56,135 bases of DNA from Maritimibacter sp. GTDB lineage: Bacteria; Pseudomonadota; Alphaproteobacteria; Rhodobacterales; Rhodobacteraceae. Each line of letters begins with the position of its first letter. Position 1 is the stretch's first letter. The notes below the pieces were generated by a model, which made no database searches, was not told where the DNA came from, and worked only from the letters and a program-made list of their open reading frames with translations. Where the stretch lies: positions 136,862 through 192,996 of the forward strand of contig NZVC01000029.1 of NCBI GenBank assembly GCA_002701395.1. Reading direction: 5' to 3'. This document shows positions 37,731 to 45,734 of this stretch, piece after piece. The translations under genes were made by a program, and so were the position numbers.

Positions 37731-38843
37731 ATGGATCAATCACCTGCACAGGTGCCGACGGGCGGCCGCAAGGCCGGGATTTCGCCGCAGGCGCGGCGCC
37801 ACAACGAGATGCGCAAGGCCGCCATCGCCGCGCATCCCGATCTTGCGCGCGTGTCGGGGGCCCAGCCGTGGACGGTGCTGGCGCTGCCGGTGCTGCTGGC
37901 GCTGCATTGGGGCATCGCATGGGCGGTGTCGGACGCGGCGCTTTGGGTGATCTTTCTTGCGGCCTTCGTGCCCGGACAGTTGCTGATCCACTCTGCGGGC
38001 GGTCTGGTGCACGAGACCGCGCACAAGCTGATCTTTCGGGGCAACCGCGCCAAGCTGGGCTTCGACATGGGGCTGGAGTGGATTCTTGGCAGTTATGGCA
38101 AGCAACTGATCTACCAGCACGAACACATCACCAGCCACCATCCCTATATCGGCGACTACGAACGGGACTACGAGCACGAGGACATCTGCGCCTTCCAAAG
38201 CCGGATGATGCTGCGGTCCGAGAACCCGCGTTTGCAGCACCTGCTGACCGGGCTGACCCTGCTGGTGCACCTGCTGCCGCTGGGGCCGATCATCGGGGAT
38301 GAGATCTTTCCGCGGCTGAACGCGTGGCTGACGGGCCGCCCGCAAAAGGACCCGGAGCGCCATGTCGAAGCGACAAGCGCGCCGTTGTGGCAAAAGCGGC
38401 TGTTCATCGGCGTGTCGCTGGCGTCGAACCTGACGCTGCTGGCGCTGTTCGGGCCGTGGGCCTTGTTGTATCACCTGTGGTCGCTGTCGCTGTTCCTTGG
38501 CAAGTTCGGGATCTGGAACCTTGGCCAGTCGCTGAGCGAGCACGAGGGCACCGACGAGACGGCGCCGACCCGGTCGCGCTATGGCCCGATTAACTGGCTG
38601 CTGTTCAACACCGGCTATCACAACGAACACCACACTTTCCCGAATGTCGCGTGGTCGCGGCTGCCCGAGCTGAAACGGCAGGCGCCCGAGGTGTTCACCG
38701 AAACGGCGGACAAGACGTATTTCGGGTACTGGCTGGACCACGTCCGGGGCGATTTCACCGCAAGCCGCCGGACGCCGCTGCATGACACCGACAATACCGC
38801 GCGCTGTGCAGGTCGGGCTGACGCGGGTGTCCGGGGCGCCTAG
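37731..38843 (+). CDS. Fatty acid desaturase with sphingolipid delta-4 desaturase (DEGS) signature
   Basis: The 370-residue membrane protein has three His boxes: HETAH (94-98), HEHITSHH (130-137) and HNEHH (297-301). The third box region, YGPINWLLFNTGYHNEHH followed by TFPNV and LPELKRQAPEVF, closely follows eukaryotic dihydroceramide desaturases, more than acyl-CoA or acyl-lipid desaturases I can recall. It is a di-iron enzyme and would introduce a double bond into a long-chain base or ceramide. Its neighbours (SPT-like and ketosphinganine-reductase-like genes at 45-49 kb) fit this. A beta-carotene or other lipid substrate cannot be excluded. It ends on a CTAG shared with the convergent glycosyltransferase. 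Confidence 0.8.
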   Translation: MDQSPAQVPTGGRKAGISPQARRHNEMRKAAIAAHPDLARVSGAQPWTVLALPVLLALHWGIAWAVSDAALWVIFLAAFVPGQLLIHSAGGLVHETAHKLIFRGNRAKLGFDMGLEWILGSYGKQLIYQHEHITSHHPYIGDYERDYEHEDICAFQSRMMLRSENPRLQHLLTGLTLLVHLLPLGPIIGDEIFPRLNAWLTGRPQKDPERHVEATSAPLWQKRLFIGVSLASNLTLLALFGPWALLYHLWSLSLFLGKFGIWNLGQSLSEHEGTDETAPTRSRYGPINWLLFNTGYHNEHHTFPNVAWSRLPELKRQAPEVFTETADKTYFGYWLDHVRGDFTASRRTPLHDTDNTARCAGRADAGVRGA

Positions 38844-39943
38844 CGCGCGGACAGGATGTCTTCGTACAAATGCAGGTACGCGGGGCCGACCCGCGCCACG
38901 TCATAGCGGTCGGCGGCGGCGGCGGCCCAGTCCCTGACGGCCTGTGGCGGGCTTGCCATCGCGATGACCTTGTCGGCCAGCGCCTTGGGATCGTTGGGCG
39001 GCACCAGCAGCGCCGTGCCGGGCCCCGTCAGGACCGAAGCATAGCCGGCATTCGCCGCCGCCACCGGCAGGCAACCGGCGGCCATCGCTTCCAGCAGGAT
39101 CAGTCCGAAGCTTTCGCCATACGGCGCGGGGGCCAGCAGGATATCGGCCCGTCCCAGCAGCGCGCGCGCCTGCGCGTCGTCGGGCCGCCCCAGCACGGTG
39201 ACGCGGTCGGATCGGGCGGCGTCTGCCTGCGCCCGCATCGGTCCGTCGCCCGCGATGCAGAGCCGGGCGTGGGGCAGCGCCTTGGCGATCAGGGCCCACG
39301 CGGCCAAGGCCACGTCCAGCCCCTTGCGCGGTTCCAGCCGCCCAAGAAAGGCGATCTCGAGCGGACCGGCGCGGCGCGGCTGCGCGGCGGCGGCCCAGTC
39401 GGACAGGTCGATCGTGGGGGGAAGGATCGTCGGCTCCAGCGTCGGCAGCACCCGGCGCAGCATCTCAAGCGGGGCGTCGGACGGCACGACGACGCGGTCG
39501 CAGGCGGGCAGGATGCGCGTGGCGGCAGAGCGGATGAAGCGGTCGGTCAGCCCGCGTGCGTTCGGGGCGGGCAGGGTGGCATGGACCGTCGCCACCGAGG
39601 GAAGCCGCAGGCGGGACCAAAGCTGGCTGGTGACGAAGGGCGTCCACGGGGTGTGCATGTGCACCACGTCCGCGCCCCAGTCCCGCAGGTCGCGGGTGGC
39701 GGCCGCCAAGGCGCGGGGGGCGGCGAAGGACAGCTCGAACTCGGTCCCGTGCGCACCGATCAGGCGGCTGCGGCCCAATGTGGTGATCATGCCCTCGGTT
39801 CCCGGCGCCGTGCCGGGGGTGGGCGGGCACAGCACGCGGGTTTCGTGCCCCTGCGCCGTCAGCCAGCGGGACAGGTCGCGGACATGGCGCTGTACCCCGC
39901 CGGGGCGGGACATGTCATAGGGGCACAATTGGACGATTTTCAT
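38840..39943 (-). CDS. PimA-like GT4 glycosyltransferase
   Basis: The 367-residue GT-B enzyme begins MKIVQLCPYDMSRPGGVQRH, strongly like actinobacterial phosphatidylinositol mannosyltransferase PimA. It contains VVHMHTPWTPFVTSQL, VATVHATLPAPN, IAFLGRLEPRKGLDVALAAW and the donor-binding ESFGLILLEAMAAGCLPVA. It would add a sugar (mannose or other) from a nucleotide donor at the inner face of the membrane. Its ATG overlaps the stop of the upstream CDP-alcohol phosphotransferase (ATGA). In mycobacteria, pgsA1 and pimA lie together similarly. The acceptor is inferred to be an inositol- or phospho-sphingolipid. Confidence 0.85.
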   Translation of the reverse strand: MKIVQLCPYDMSRPGGVQRHVRDLSRWLTAQGHETRVLCPPTPGTAPGTEGMITTLGRSRLIGAHGTEFELSFAAPRALAAATRDLRDWGADVVHMHTPWTPFVTSQLWSRLRLPSVATVHATLPAPNARGLTDRFIRSAATRILPACDRVVVPSDAPLEMLRRVLPTLEPTILPPTIDLSDWAAAAQPRRAGPLEIAFLGRLEPRKGLDVALAAWALIAKALPHARLCIAGDGPMRAQADAARSDRVTVLGRPDDAQARALLGRADILLAPAPYGESFGLILLEAMAAGCLPVAAANAGYASVLTGPGTALLVPPNDPKALADKVIAMASPPQAVRDWAAAAADRYDVARVGPAYLHLYEDILSAR

Positions 39944-40632
39944 CGCCGCAGGTCGCGGGCCAGCGGCAGCAGACCCTCTGCCACATCCAGCATGCTGTAG
40001 ATCATCAGCGCCCAGACCGCCCAGCCAAGATAGTCGCCGGTCAGCGCTAGGATCGGGATCAGCCCCGAAATGCCGCCGATCAGCATGGGCAGCCAGTCGG
40101 CGGGCGTCAGGGGCCCGGGCACCCCGTCCTCGGGGCCCTGAAGCCGGTCACGGATTACCCGCGCCAGCAGCCGCACCCATCCCGCCATCGCGGCCAGCGT
40201 TGCCCAGCCGTCGGCCCCCAGCACGCGGTCAGCCAGCAGGCCGATGGCAAGATACAGAAGGCCCCACTGGGTCATGTCCACAAGGAAATCGAGGTCGCCG
40301 CCCGTCTTCGAGGTGCGCCCGGTCACCCGCGCCAGCGTACCGTCGGCGCAGTCCAGCACCTGAAACAGCGCGCCCGCCAGCGCCACCGCCCACGGTGCGT
40401 GGGCCAACGGCAGACCCCACGCCAGCAGCGGCATCGCAAGCGCCACCGCCAGCGCAAGGAAGGACACGCCGACCGGGGACAGGCCCAGACGGGCGAAGAT
40501 CCAGACGACGGGCAGCGACGGCACGCGGTAAAGCAGGGCGATCGACCAAGCGGTGCGCAGCTCTTCGCGGAACCACGGCTGGCGAAGGTCCGCCGCGATC
40601 CGTCCGAAGGATGGCTTTTCCTGTGCTGTCAC
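39940..40632 (-). CDS. CDP-alcohol phosphatidyltransferase 2
   Basis: The membrane protein has about 230 residues with a cytoplasmic N-terminal helix and about six membrane helices. The full catalytic motif is present: D94-C-A-D97-G-T-L-A-R-x8-G-x3-D115-x3-D119. It is translationally coupled to the PimA-like glycosyltransferase. Candidate reactions are CDP-diacylglycerol plus inositol phosphate, or a CDP-head group plus ceramide or diacylglycerol. GTG at 40632 has AAGGCGGGG seven bases upstream and was chosen; another GTG at 40668 is possible. It is divergent from the nucleotidyltransferase gene. Confidence 0.87.
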   Translation of the reverse strand: MTAQEKPSFGRIAADLRQPWFREELRTAWSIALLYRVPSLPVVWIFARLGLSPVGVSFLALAVALAMPLLAWGLPLAHAPWAVALAGALFQVLDCADGTLARVTGRTSKTGGDLDFLVDMTQWGLLYLAIGLLADRVLGADGWATLAAMAGWVRLLARVIRDRLQGPEDGVPGPLTPADWLPMLIGGISGLIPILALTGDYLGWAVWALMIYSMLDVAEGLLPLARDLRR

Positions 40633-40744
40633 CGTCTTGCCCCGCCTTGATGCTTCCCGGCCCCTCACTTATCGTCCGCGCAACTTGCGCGGTCCGAACC
40701 GCGTCCGGGACCATGCGCGGTTTCTGCCGCAGATCGGGGAAAGA

Positions 40745-41503
40745 ATGAAGGACTTTACGGCGATCATCGTCGCGGCGGGGATGGGTGTGCGCATGGGGCC
40801 GCGCGGCCGCCTGATGCCGAAGGGGCTGATCGAGGTCGGGGGCAGCCCGATGGTGGCCCAGTCGCTGGACACCCTGCGCGCTGCCGGGATCGACTGCGTG
40901 CGCATCGTCACCGGGCATCTGGACGAACAGTACCGCGAGGCGTTCGGCACCGCGTCCGGCGTCGAGCTGATCCACAATCCGCTGTATTCCACCACCGGCA
41001 GCCTGCGCACGCTGGCCACCGCGCTGGAGGGGATCACGGGGCCGATCGTGCTTTTGGAATCGGATCTGATCTATGCGCCCGAGGGGCTGGAGGCCGCGCT
41101 GACCGGCGGCAACGTGCTTGTCACCTCGGGGCCGACCGGCGCGGGGGACGAGGTCTATGTCTGGACCCAGCCCGGTGGCGCGCTGGCCGACATCTCGAAG
41201 GACCCCGCAGCCCGGCCCGAGCCGCCTTTCGGCGAACTCGTCGGGATAACCGCGCTGGACGCGGACAGCGTCGTCCTGATGCGGGACGTGGCCGAAGAGG
41301 TCCTGGCCGAAACCCCGGCGGAACATTACGAGGCGGGTCTTGTGGCGCTTGGCCAGCGGGTGCCGGTGCCCTGCGTCCGCATCGACGACCTGCCGTGGGC
41401 GGAAGTGGACGACGAAACGATGCTGTCCCATGCCGAACGCGAGGTCTACCCGAAGGTCGCCGCCGCGCGCGCGGCGCGGATGGCGGGATCGCGCCTGGCC
41501 TGA
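40745..41503 (+). CDS. LicC/IPCT-like cytidylyltransferase
   Basis: The 252-residue nucleotidyltransferase has FTAIIVAAGMGVRMGPRGR (NTP-binding AAGxGxRMG), MPKGLIEVGGSPMVAQSL, NPLYSTTGSLRTLATALE and IVLLESDLIYAPEGL (metal-binding Asp). These match choline-phosphate and inositol-1-phosphate cytidylyltransferases. It probably makes a CDP- or other NDP-activated head group. It is divergent from CDP-alcohol phosphotransferase 2, with 112 bases between them, which suggests they act together. Candidates are phosphoinositol, 2-aminoethylphosphonate, phosphoglycerate or phosphocholine. Confidence 0.83.
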   Translation: MKDFTAIIVAAGMGVRMGPRGRLMPKGLIEVGGSPMVAQSLDTLRAAGIDCVRIVTGHLDEQYREAFGTASGVELIHNPLYSTTGSLRTLATALEGITGPIVLLESDLIYAPEGLEAALTGGNVLVTSGPTGAGDEVYVWTQPGGALADISKDPAARPEPPFGELVGITALDADSVVLMRDVAEEVLAETPAEHYEAGLVALGQRVPVPCVRIDDLPWAEVDDETMLSHAEREVYPKVAAARAARMAGSRLA

Positions 41504-41549
41504 CCGGACTGCGCGGGCCGCGTGTCGCCGCCCGCGCCGAAGGCCGCAG

Positions 41550-42740
41550 CTATAGCTGGCGGACGAAGGCCACCGTGCCGATGACAAGCGGCACCGCCAG
41601 CGCGGTTGCGACGGCGGTCGAGGGGGCGACGGTGCCCTGTTGCCCCAGCGCCCAGAACACCTTGAGCGACACGGTCAGGATGTATCCCGCCGCCGCAAGG
41701 CCGATCAGGCGGGGGTACAGGATGCGGCGTCCGTCGAAGCCAAGCGTGGCGAAGGCCACGGCAAGAAACGCCACCGTGCCCGGCAGGAAAATCGCCAGCC
41801 GGCGCTGCCACAGGGCGGTGCGGATGCCGGGCAGGTAATGCGTCTCGGTCGGCGCGCGGGCAAGGGTGCGCAGGTCGGCGGTCGACAGGACATAGGGCGC
41901 GATCCCATAGTGCGTCAGCTGCGCACTGGTCAGCAACAGCGGGGCTTCGGACGTGCGCGCGGTGCGCAGCGTCGATCCGGTCTCGGGCGTCCATTCGGTG
42001 ACGTCCTCCAGCCGCCAGACGTCGGGCGTGTCCGTCGGCACCGCGCGCTCGGCCCCCACGACCGAGGCCAGCTCTGCCGCGCCGATGCCGTTGAACACCA
42101 GCAGGTTGCGCATCTCGGGCTGCGCGCCGCGCCGCAGGTCGGCCCGCATCGCGACATCGCCGTTCACCACCCAGCGCCCTTCCAGCCAGCGGTCGTCGTA
42201 GCGTTCGGCATAGTCGCCCAGCCCGGTCTCGACCTGCGCCTGTATCGCGGCGGGGCGCCAGCGCGCCTCTAGCCCGGTGTAGATCCCGCCAAGGATCAGG
42301 GCGAGCCACAGAAGCGCGGCCAGCCGGTGGCCCGGCCCGGCGCCCGCCGTGGCAAGGATCACGGTTTCCAGCCGCAGGCGGCGGCCGATCTCGGCAAGGA
42401 ACGGTCCGAAGAACATCGCCACCGGCAGCATGCGCGTCACGATGTCGACGCCGCGCTGCAGCAGATAGGGCAGCAGGACCGACGGCAGCGCGGTTTCCTG
42501 ATAGGTGGACTGCCAGCGGATATCCGGGAAGATCCGTGCAAGGTCGATGGTGTAGGCGATCATCGTCAGAAGGAACATGACCGCCGCCACGGACAGCAGG
42601 TACTCGATCAGGGCGCGGCGCGTGGCGATGCCAAGGAACATGGTCCGCACCCGTTGCAGCGCCTCGGCGCCATCGCGCTGCGTCGGGGTGGCCCGGGTCT
42701 CGGGGGTGTCGGGGCTATCGGGGCTGTCCGCGTCGGTCAT
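41550..42740 (-). CDS. LptF/LptG-family permease (second gene of a pair)
   Basis: The protein has 396 residues with the YjgP/YjgQ layout: membrane helices near the N-terminus (LIEYLLSVAAVMFLLTMIAY, LLPVAMFFGPFLAEIGRRL, LLWLALILGGIYTGLEARW), a periplasmic beta domain (about 165-290), and three C-terminal helices. In the LPS exporter, LptF and LptG work with the LptB ATPase. This copy sits in a lipid-biosynthesis island, 2 bases after a related gene, and is divergent in sequence from canonical LptG. Export of the locus's own lipid to the outer membrane is my inference. The N-terminus has an odd Asp/Pro/Ser-rich stretch. Confidence 0.75.
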   Translation of the reverse strand: MTDADSPDSPDTPETRATPTQRDGAEALQRVRTMFLGIATRRALIEYLLSVAAVMFLLTMIAYTIDLARIFPDIRWQSTYQETALPSVLLPYLLQRGVDIVTRMLPVAMFFGPFLAEIGRRLRLETVILATAGAGPGHRLAALLWLALILGGIYTGLEARWRPAAIQAQVETGLGDYAERYDDRWLEGRWVVNGDVAMRADLRRGAQPEMRNLLVFNGIGAAELASVVGAERAVPTDTPDVWRLEDVTEWTPETGSTLRTARTSEAPLLLTSAQLTHYGIAPYVLSTADLRTLARAPTETHYLPGIRTALWQRRLAIFLPGTVAFLAVAFATLGFDGRRILYPRLIGLAAAGYILTVSLKVFWALGQQGTVAPSTAVATALAVPLVIGTVAFVRQL

Positions 42741-42742
42741 CG

Positions 42743-43948
42743 TCAGGCGCGCCCCCGCGCGGGCACCACGATCTGCTCGGCCCGCAGCCACGCGTATCCC
42801 AGCGCCGGGGCAAGGCCCATCGCCACGATCGCGATCGCGGCGGGCCAGAACCGGACGTAGCCCAGCACCACCGCGTCGCCCAGGATCGCGCGGCTGCCCA
42901 CGTCGCCCGCCAGCACCAGCAGCAGGCCGCCCGGCAGCGCCAGCCAGCGGCCCCGGCGCGTGCCCGAGAACGCCGCCGCCGCCACCGCCATCGCGGCGGC
43001 CACCGGGCACAGGATGGCGCGGGCCAGCATTTCGCCGAACCGGCGGGTCGGGCGGGTCATCAGGCTGCCGTCGGACTGGGGAATGGGCTCGCCCCACAGC
43101 GGGCCGTCGGTCTGGAACAGGGCGCGTTCGGTTGCGCGCGGGCTTTCGTCGACCGTCTCGATCACGTCATCCGCCGAGAACGCCATCTCCATCGAGCGCA
43201 CGTTGATGCGGGCGAAATCCAGGCCCGGCACCCCGGCGGTCGCGCCCGTGGTGGGGGCGGTGCCGCTGCGCCCCCGGATCTCGCGGAACTCTTGCAGGCG
43301 GACGACATAGTCGCGCGCCTCATCGGGGCCCGCGATCTCCCAGTCGGTGGCCTGTGCCACGATCCACGACCCGTCCGAGCCGGGCCGGTAGACGAACAGG
43401 TCGCCGTATTGCGCGTCGGGATCGTCGCTGGGGCTGGCGATGAAGGTGCGGCCGTTGACCTCGCGCACGCGGCGGACGTCGGCGGGGTTGGACAGTTCGG
43501 CGATCAGGGTCCGCGCGCGCATGTCGTACAGGCTAAGCCGTTCGGCATAGCTTGCCAGCGGCGTGATCAGCCCGGAAAACAGAAGCGACAGCGCAAAGCC
43601 CGCGCCGCCAAAGTACATCGCCAGCCGGGGAATGCGCGTCCACGGCTCGGCGGCGGCGGCGCAGATCACCAGCTCGTTCGCGTCGCGCGCGCGGGTGATC
43701 GCAAGGTACAGGCCCAAAAACAGCACCAGCGGCAGCGCGAAATCCACGATCTCGGGCGACTTCAGAAGCAGGATCGTCAGCAGGTCGATCGCCCGGCCAC
43801 CTTCGCGCAGGACCTGTTCGAGGGTCGAGGTGAAGATGTCCGCGATGAAGATCGACTCGATCAGCACCAGAAACGCCACGATCGTGCGCAGCGCACGCTG
43901 CGTCAGAAGCCGCGTCATCGGGCTGTGAAGTCGCTGAATAATCGCCAT
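42743..43948 (-). CDS. LptF/LptG-family permease (first gene of a pair)
   Basis: The 401-residue protein has three N-terminal membrane helices (IVAFLVLIESIFIADIF, IVDFALPLVLFLGLYLAI, MYFGGAGFALSLLFSGLITP), a periplasmic beta-rich domain (NGRTFIASPSDDP, GDLFVYRPGSDG), and a C-terminal helix triplet (about 320-395). This is the LptF/G architecture. It starts 2 bases before its partner gene. In most proteobacteria lptF-lptG sit near lptD-surA-pdxA; here the neighbours are lipid enzymes, so this is probably a specialised second exporter. Equivalence to true LptF is not excluded. Confidence 0.75.
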   Translation of the reverse strand: MAIIQRLHSPMTRLLTQRALRTIVAFLVLIESIFIADIFTSTLEQVLREGGRAIDLLTILLLKSPEIVDFALPLVLFLGLYLAITRARDANELVICAAAAEPWTRIPRLAMYFGGAGFALSLLFSGLITPLASYAERLSLYDMRARTLIAELSNPADVRRVREVNGRTFIASPSDDPDAQYGDLFVYRPGSDGSWIVAQATDWEIAGPDEARDYVVRLQEFREIRGRSGTAPTTGATAGVPGLDFARINVRSMEMAFSADDVIETVDESPRATERALFQTDGPLWGEPIPQSDGSLMTRPTRRFGEMLARAILCPVAAAMAVAAAAFSGTRRGRWLALPGGLLLVLAGDVGSRAILGDAVVLGYVRFWPAAIAIVAMGLAPALGYAWLRAEQIVVPARGRA

Positions 43949-44040
43949 GTCGGTCGCGGTTGGCCTCGGCCCGGTGGTCCCTACCGTGTGTCCCGCAGAT
44001 GATGCGCAGATAAATGAGACGGATCAAACATCTCTTGTCA

Positions 44041-44958
44041 TCAAAAGAGGTTACCGAGTGACATCAGCGTGACCAGCCCGGCGCCGGTGGCGATCCATGC
44101 GTCGGTGATGTCCAGAAGGCCGCCCTGATGCGGAAGCACGGCGGGATAGTCCTTGACCCCCGCCACCCGTTTAAGCCGCGATGCGGCAAGGTCGCCCGCC
44201 ACCGTCAGCGCGCCGGCGGCCAGCGCGAACAGCATCGAGCCCAGCACCGGGAAGCCGCCCAGAAGCGGGCCCAGAAGACCCACGGTCAGCATCAGCATCA
44301 CCGCGCCCGAGGCCAGCCCCTCGCCCGTTTTCTTCGGGCTGAGAACCGGGAACGCCTTGCGCTTTCCGAACAGTTTGCCGCCCAGCAGGGCATAGCTGTC
44401 GAAGGTCTCGACCAGCAGGAAGGCGACCAGCATCGTCGCGGCGCCGCCCTGCAACGCGCTGCCGGTGAACAGGATCAGCGGCACGCCGGGGAACAGCACG
44501 AGATCGGCCAGCGCCTTGGCCGGTCCGTCGCGCCGCAGCATCAGCCGAAGCGCCAGCAGGATGCCCATCAGCAGGACCGCCCCCAGCGCCAGCGGGATGG
44601 GATGAACCCGCGACGCCAACAGCCCCAGCACCAGCATCACCGCCCCGGCGATCATCGCGGGCAGCGCGCCCGGTATGCCTGCGCGGGGCAGGGTGATCCG
44701 CGCGGCCTCGTAGCCGCAGCGCAGGGCCAGAACCGCGAACAGCGCCACGATGGCATAGGTGCCCAGAAGAAACGCGCCCGCGACGACGCCGACGATCAGC
44801 GTTTCGGTCAGCAGCACCGGGAACACGTCCCGCGCGGTGGCGCGGGTCGCGGGTACGGCCATCAGGCCCAGCACGACCACATAGCCCACCGCCAGCAGCG
44901 CAAGGCACAGCAGCGCCAGCATCATGGGCAGTGCGCCCGCATAGGCGACGCCGACCAT
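44041..44958 (-). CDS. Divergent phosphatidate cytidylyltransferase (CdsA-like)
   Basis: The 305-residue protein is a multi-pass membrane protein (about eight helices) ending with the CDS signature region: LSPKKTGEGLASG, GDLAASRLKRVAGVKDY and LPHQGGLLDITDAW. Two usually invariant positions differ: the H-G-G of the signature reads Q-G-G, and D-R reads D-I. It would make CDP-diacylglycerol or another CDP-lipid, the partner of the CDP-alcohol phosphotransferases. The housekeeping cdsA normally lies with dxr and bamA, so this is probably a second, dedicated enzyme. Its ATG overlaps the stop of the reductase gene (TGATG). Confidence 0.8.
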   Translation of the reverse strand: MVGVAYAGALPMMLALLCLALLAVGYVVVLGLMAVPATRATARDVFPVLLTETLIVGVVAGAFLLGTYAIVALFAVLALRCGYEAARITLPRAGIPGALPAMIAGAVMLVLGLLASRVHPIPLALGAVLLMGILLALRLMLRRDGPAKALADLVLFPGVPLILFTGSALQGGAATMLVAFLLVETFDSYALLGGKLFGKRKAFPVLSPKKTGEGLASGAVMLMLTVGLLGPLLGGFPVLGSMLFALAAGALTVAGDLAASRLKRVAGVKDYPAVLPHQGGLLDITDAWIATGAGLVTLMSLGNLF

Positions 44959-45734
44959 CAGCGGTGCTTCCGCGCGATGCCCGCCTGCCACGCCCGCAGC
45001 GCCGGAGCCGCCAGCGAATGCAGCCACAGCAGCGCCGCCATTTGCAGACCGGGCGCGACGGCGAACCGGCCCTTGTCGGCGCGTTTCAGGATCGCGGCGG
45101 CGACGGCTTCGGGGGCCCACAGCCCGCCGCCTGCGGTGATCTTCTTCGTCACCTCGGGCTTGGTCCGCGCCTCGGCGGCCAGTTGCGGCGTGTCGGTGTC
45201 GGGCGGGTAGGCCAGCGTGACGCTGATCCGGGGCGCAAGTTCGACCCGCAGCACCTCGGCCAGCCCGCGCAGGGCGAATTTCGACGGGGCATAGGCGGAA
45301 TAGCCGTAGATCCCGAAGAACGCCGCGCCAGAGGACACGAACACCAGCCGGCCCGAGTCCATCGCACCGGCGCAGGCCTTCGCAAAGTACAAGGCGCCCA
45401 TGTAGTTGGTCTGCATCTGCGCTTCGTGCGATGCGATGTCCTGCGTCAGGAAGGTGCCCGGCTCGGCGATGCCCGCGTTCGCGATGGCCCATTCCGGCAC
45501 GCCAAGATCCGACACGGCCTGCGTCACGGCGGCCTCTACGGCGCTGCGGTCAGAGACGTCGCAAGGGTAGGCGCGGGCGCCGGGAACCGAGGACGCCGCC
45601 TTGGCCAGCCGGTCGGCATTGCGGGCGAACAGCGCCACGGGGTGTCCGCGTGCGGCCAGCTGGCGGGCAAGCGCAAGGCCGATCCCGCTGCTGCCCCCGG
45701 TGATGAAGGCCGGCCGGCGGGCCGCGTCGGTCAC
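44958..45734 (-). CDS. 3-Ketosphinganine-reductase-like short-chain dehydrogenase
   Basis: The 258-residue SDR has the cofactor loop ITGGSSGIGLALARQLAARG, NAGIAEPGTF, and catalytic Ser134/135, Tyr148 and Lys152 in YSAYAPSKFALRGLAEVLR. The substrate-side block AYPPDTDTPQLAAEARTKPE is nearly the signature of eukaryotic KDSR (FVT1). It would reduce 3-ketosphinganine to sphinganine with NADPH. It begins with GTG overlapping the stop of the inositol synthase gene (GTGA) and overlaps the CdsA-like gene by one base, so three lipid genes are coupled. Another SDR substrate is possible but the PPDTDTP motif is rare elsewhere. Confidence 0.82.
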   Translation of the reverse strand: MTDAARRPAFITGGSSGIGLALARQLAARGHPVALFARNADRLAKAASSVPGARAYPCDVSDRSAVEAAVTQAVSDLGVPEWAIANAGIAEPGTFLTQDIASHEAQMQTNYMGALYFAKACAGAMDSGRLVFVSSGAAFFGIYGYSAYAPSKFALRGLAEVLRVELAPRISVTLAYPPDTDTPQLAAEARTKPEVTKKITAGGGLWAPEAVAAAILKRADKGRFAVAPGLQMAALLWLHSLAAPALRAWQAGIARKHR

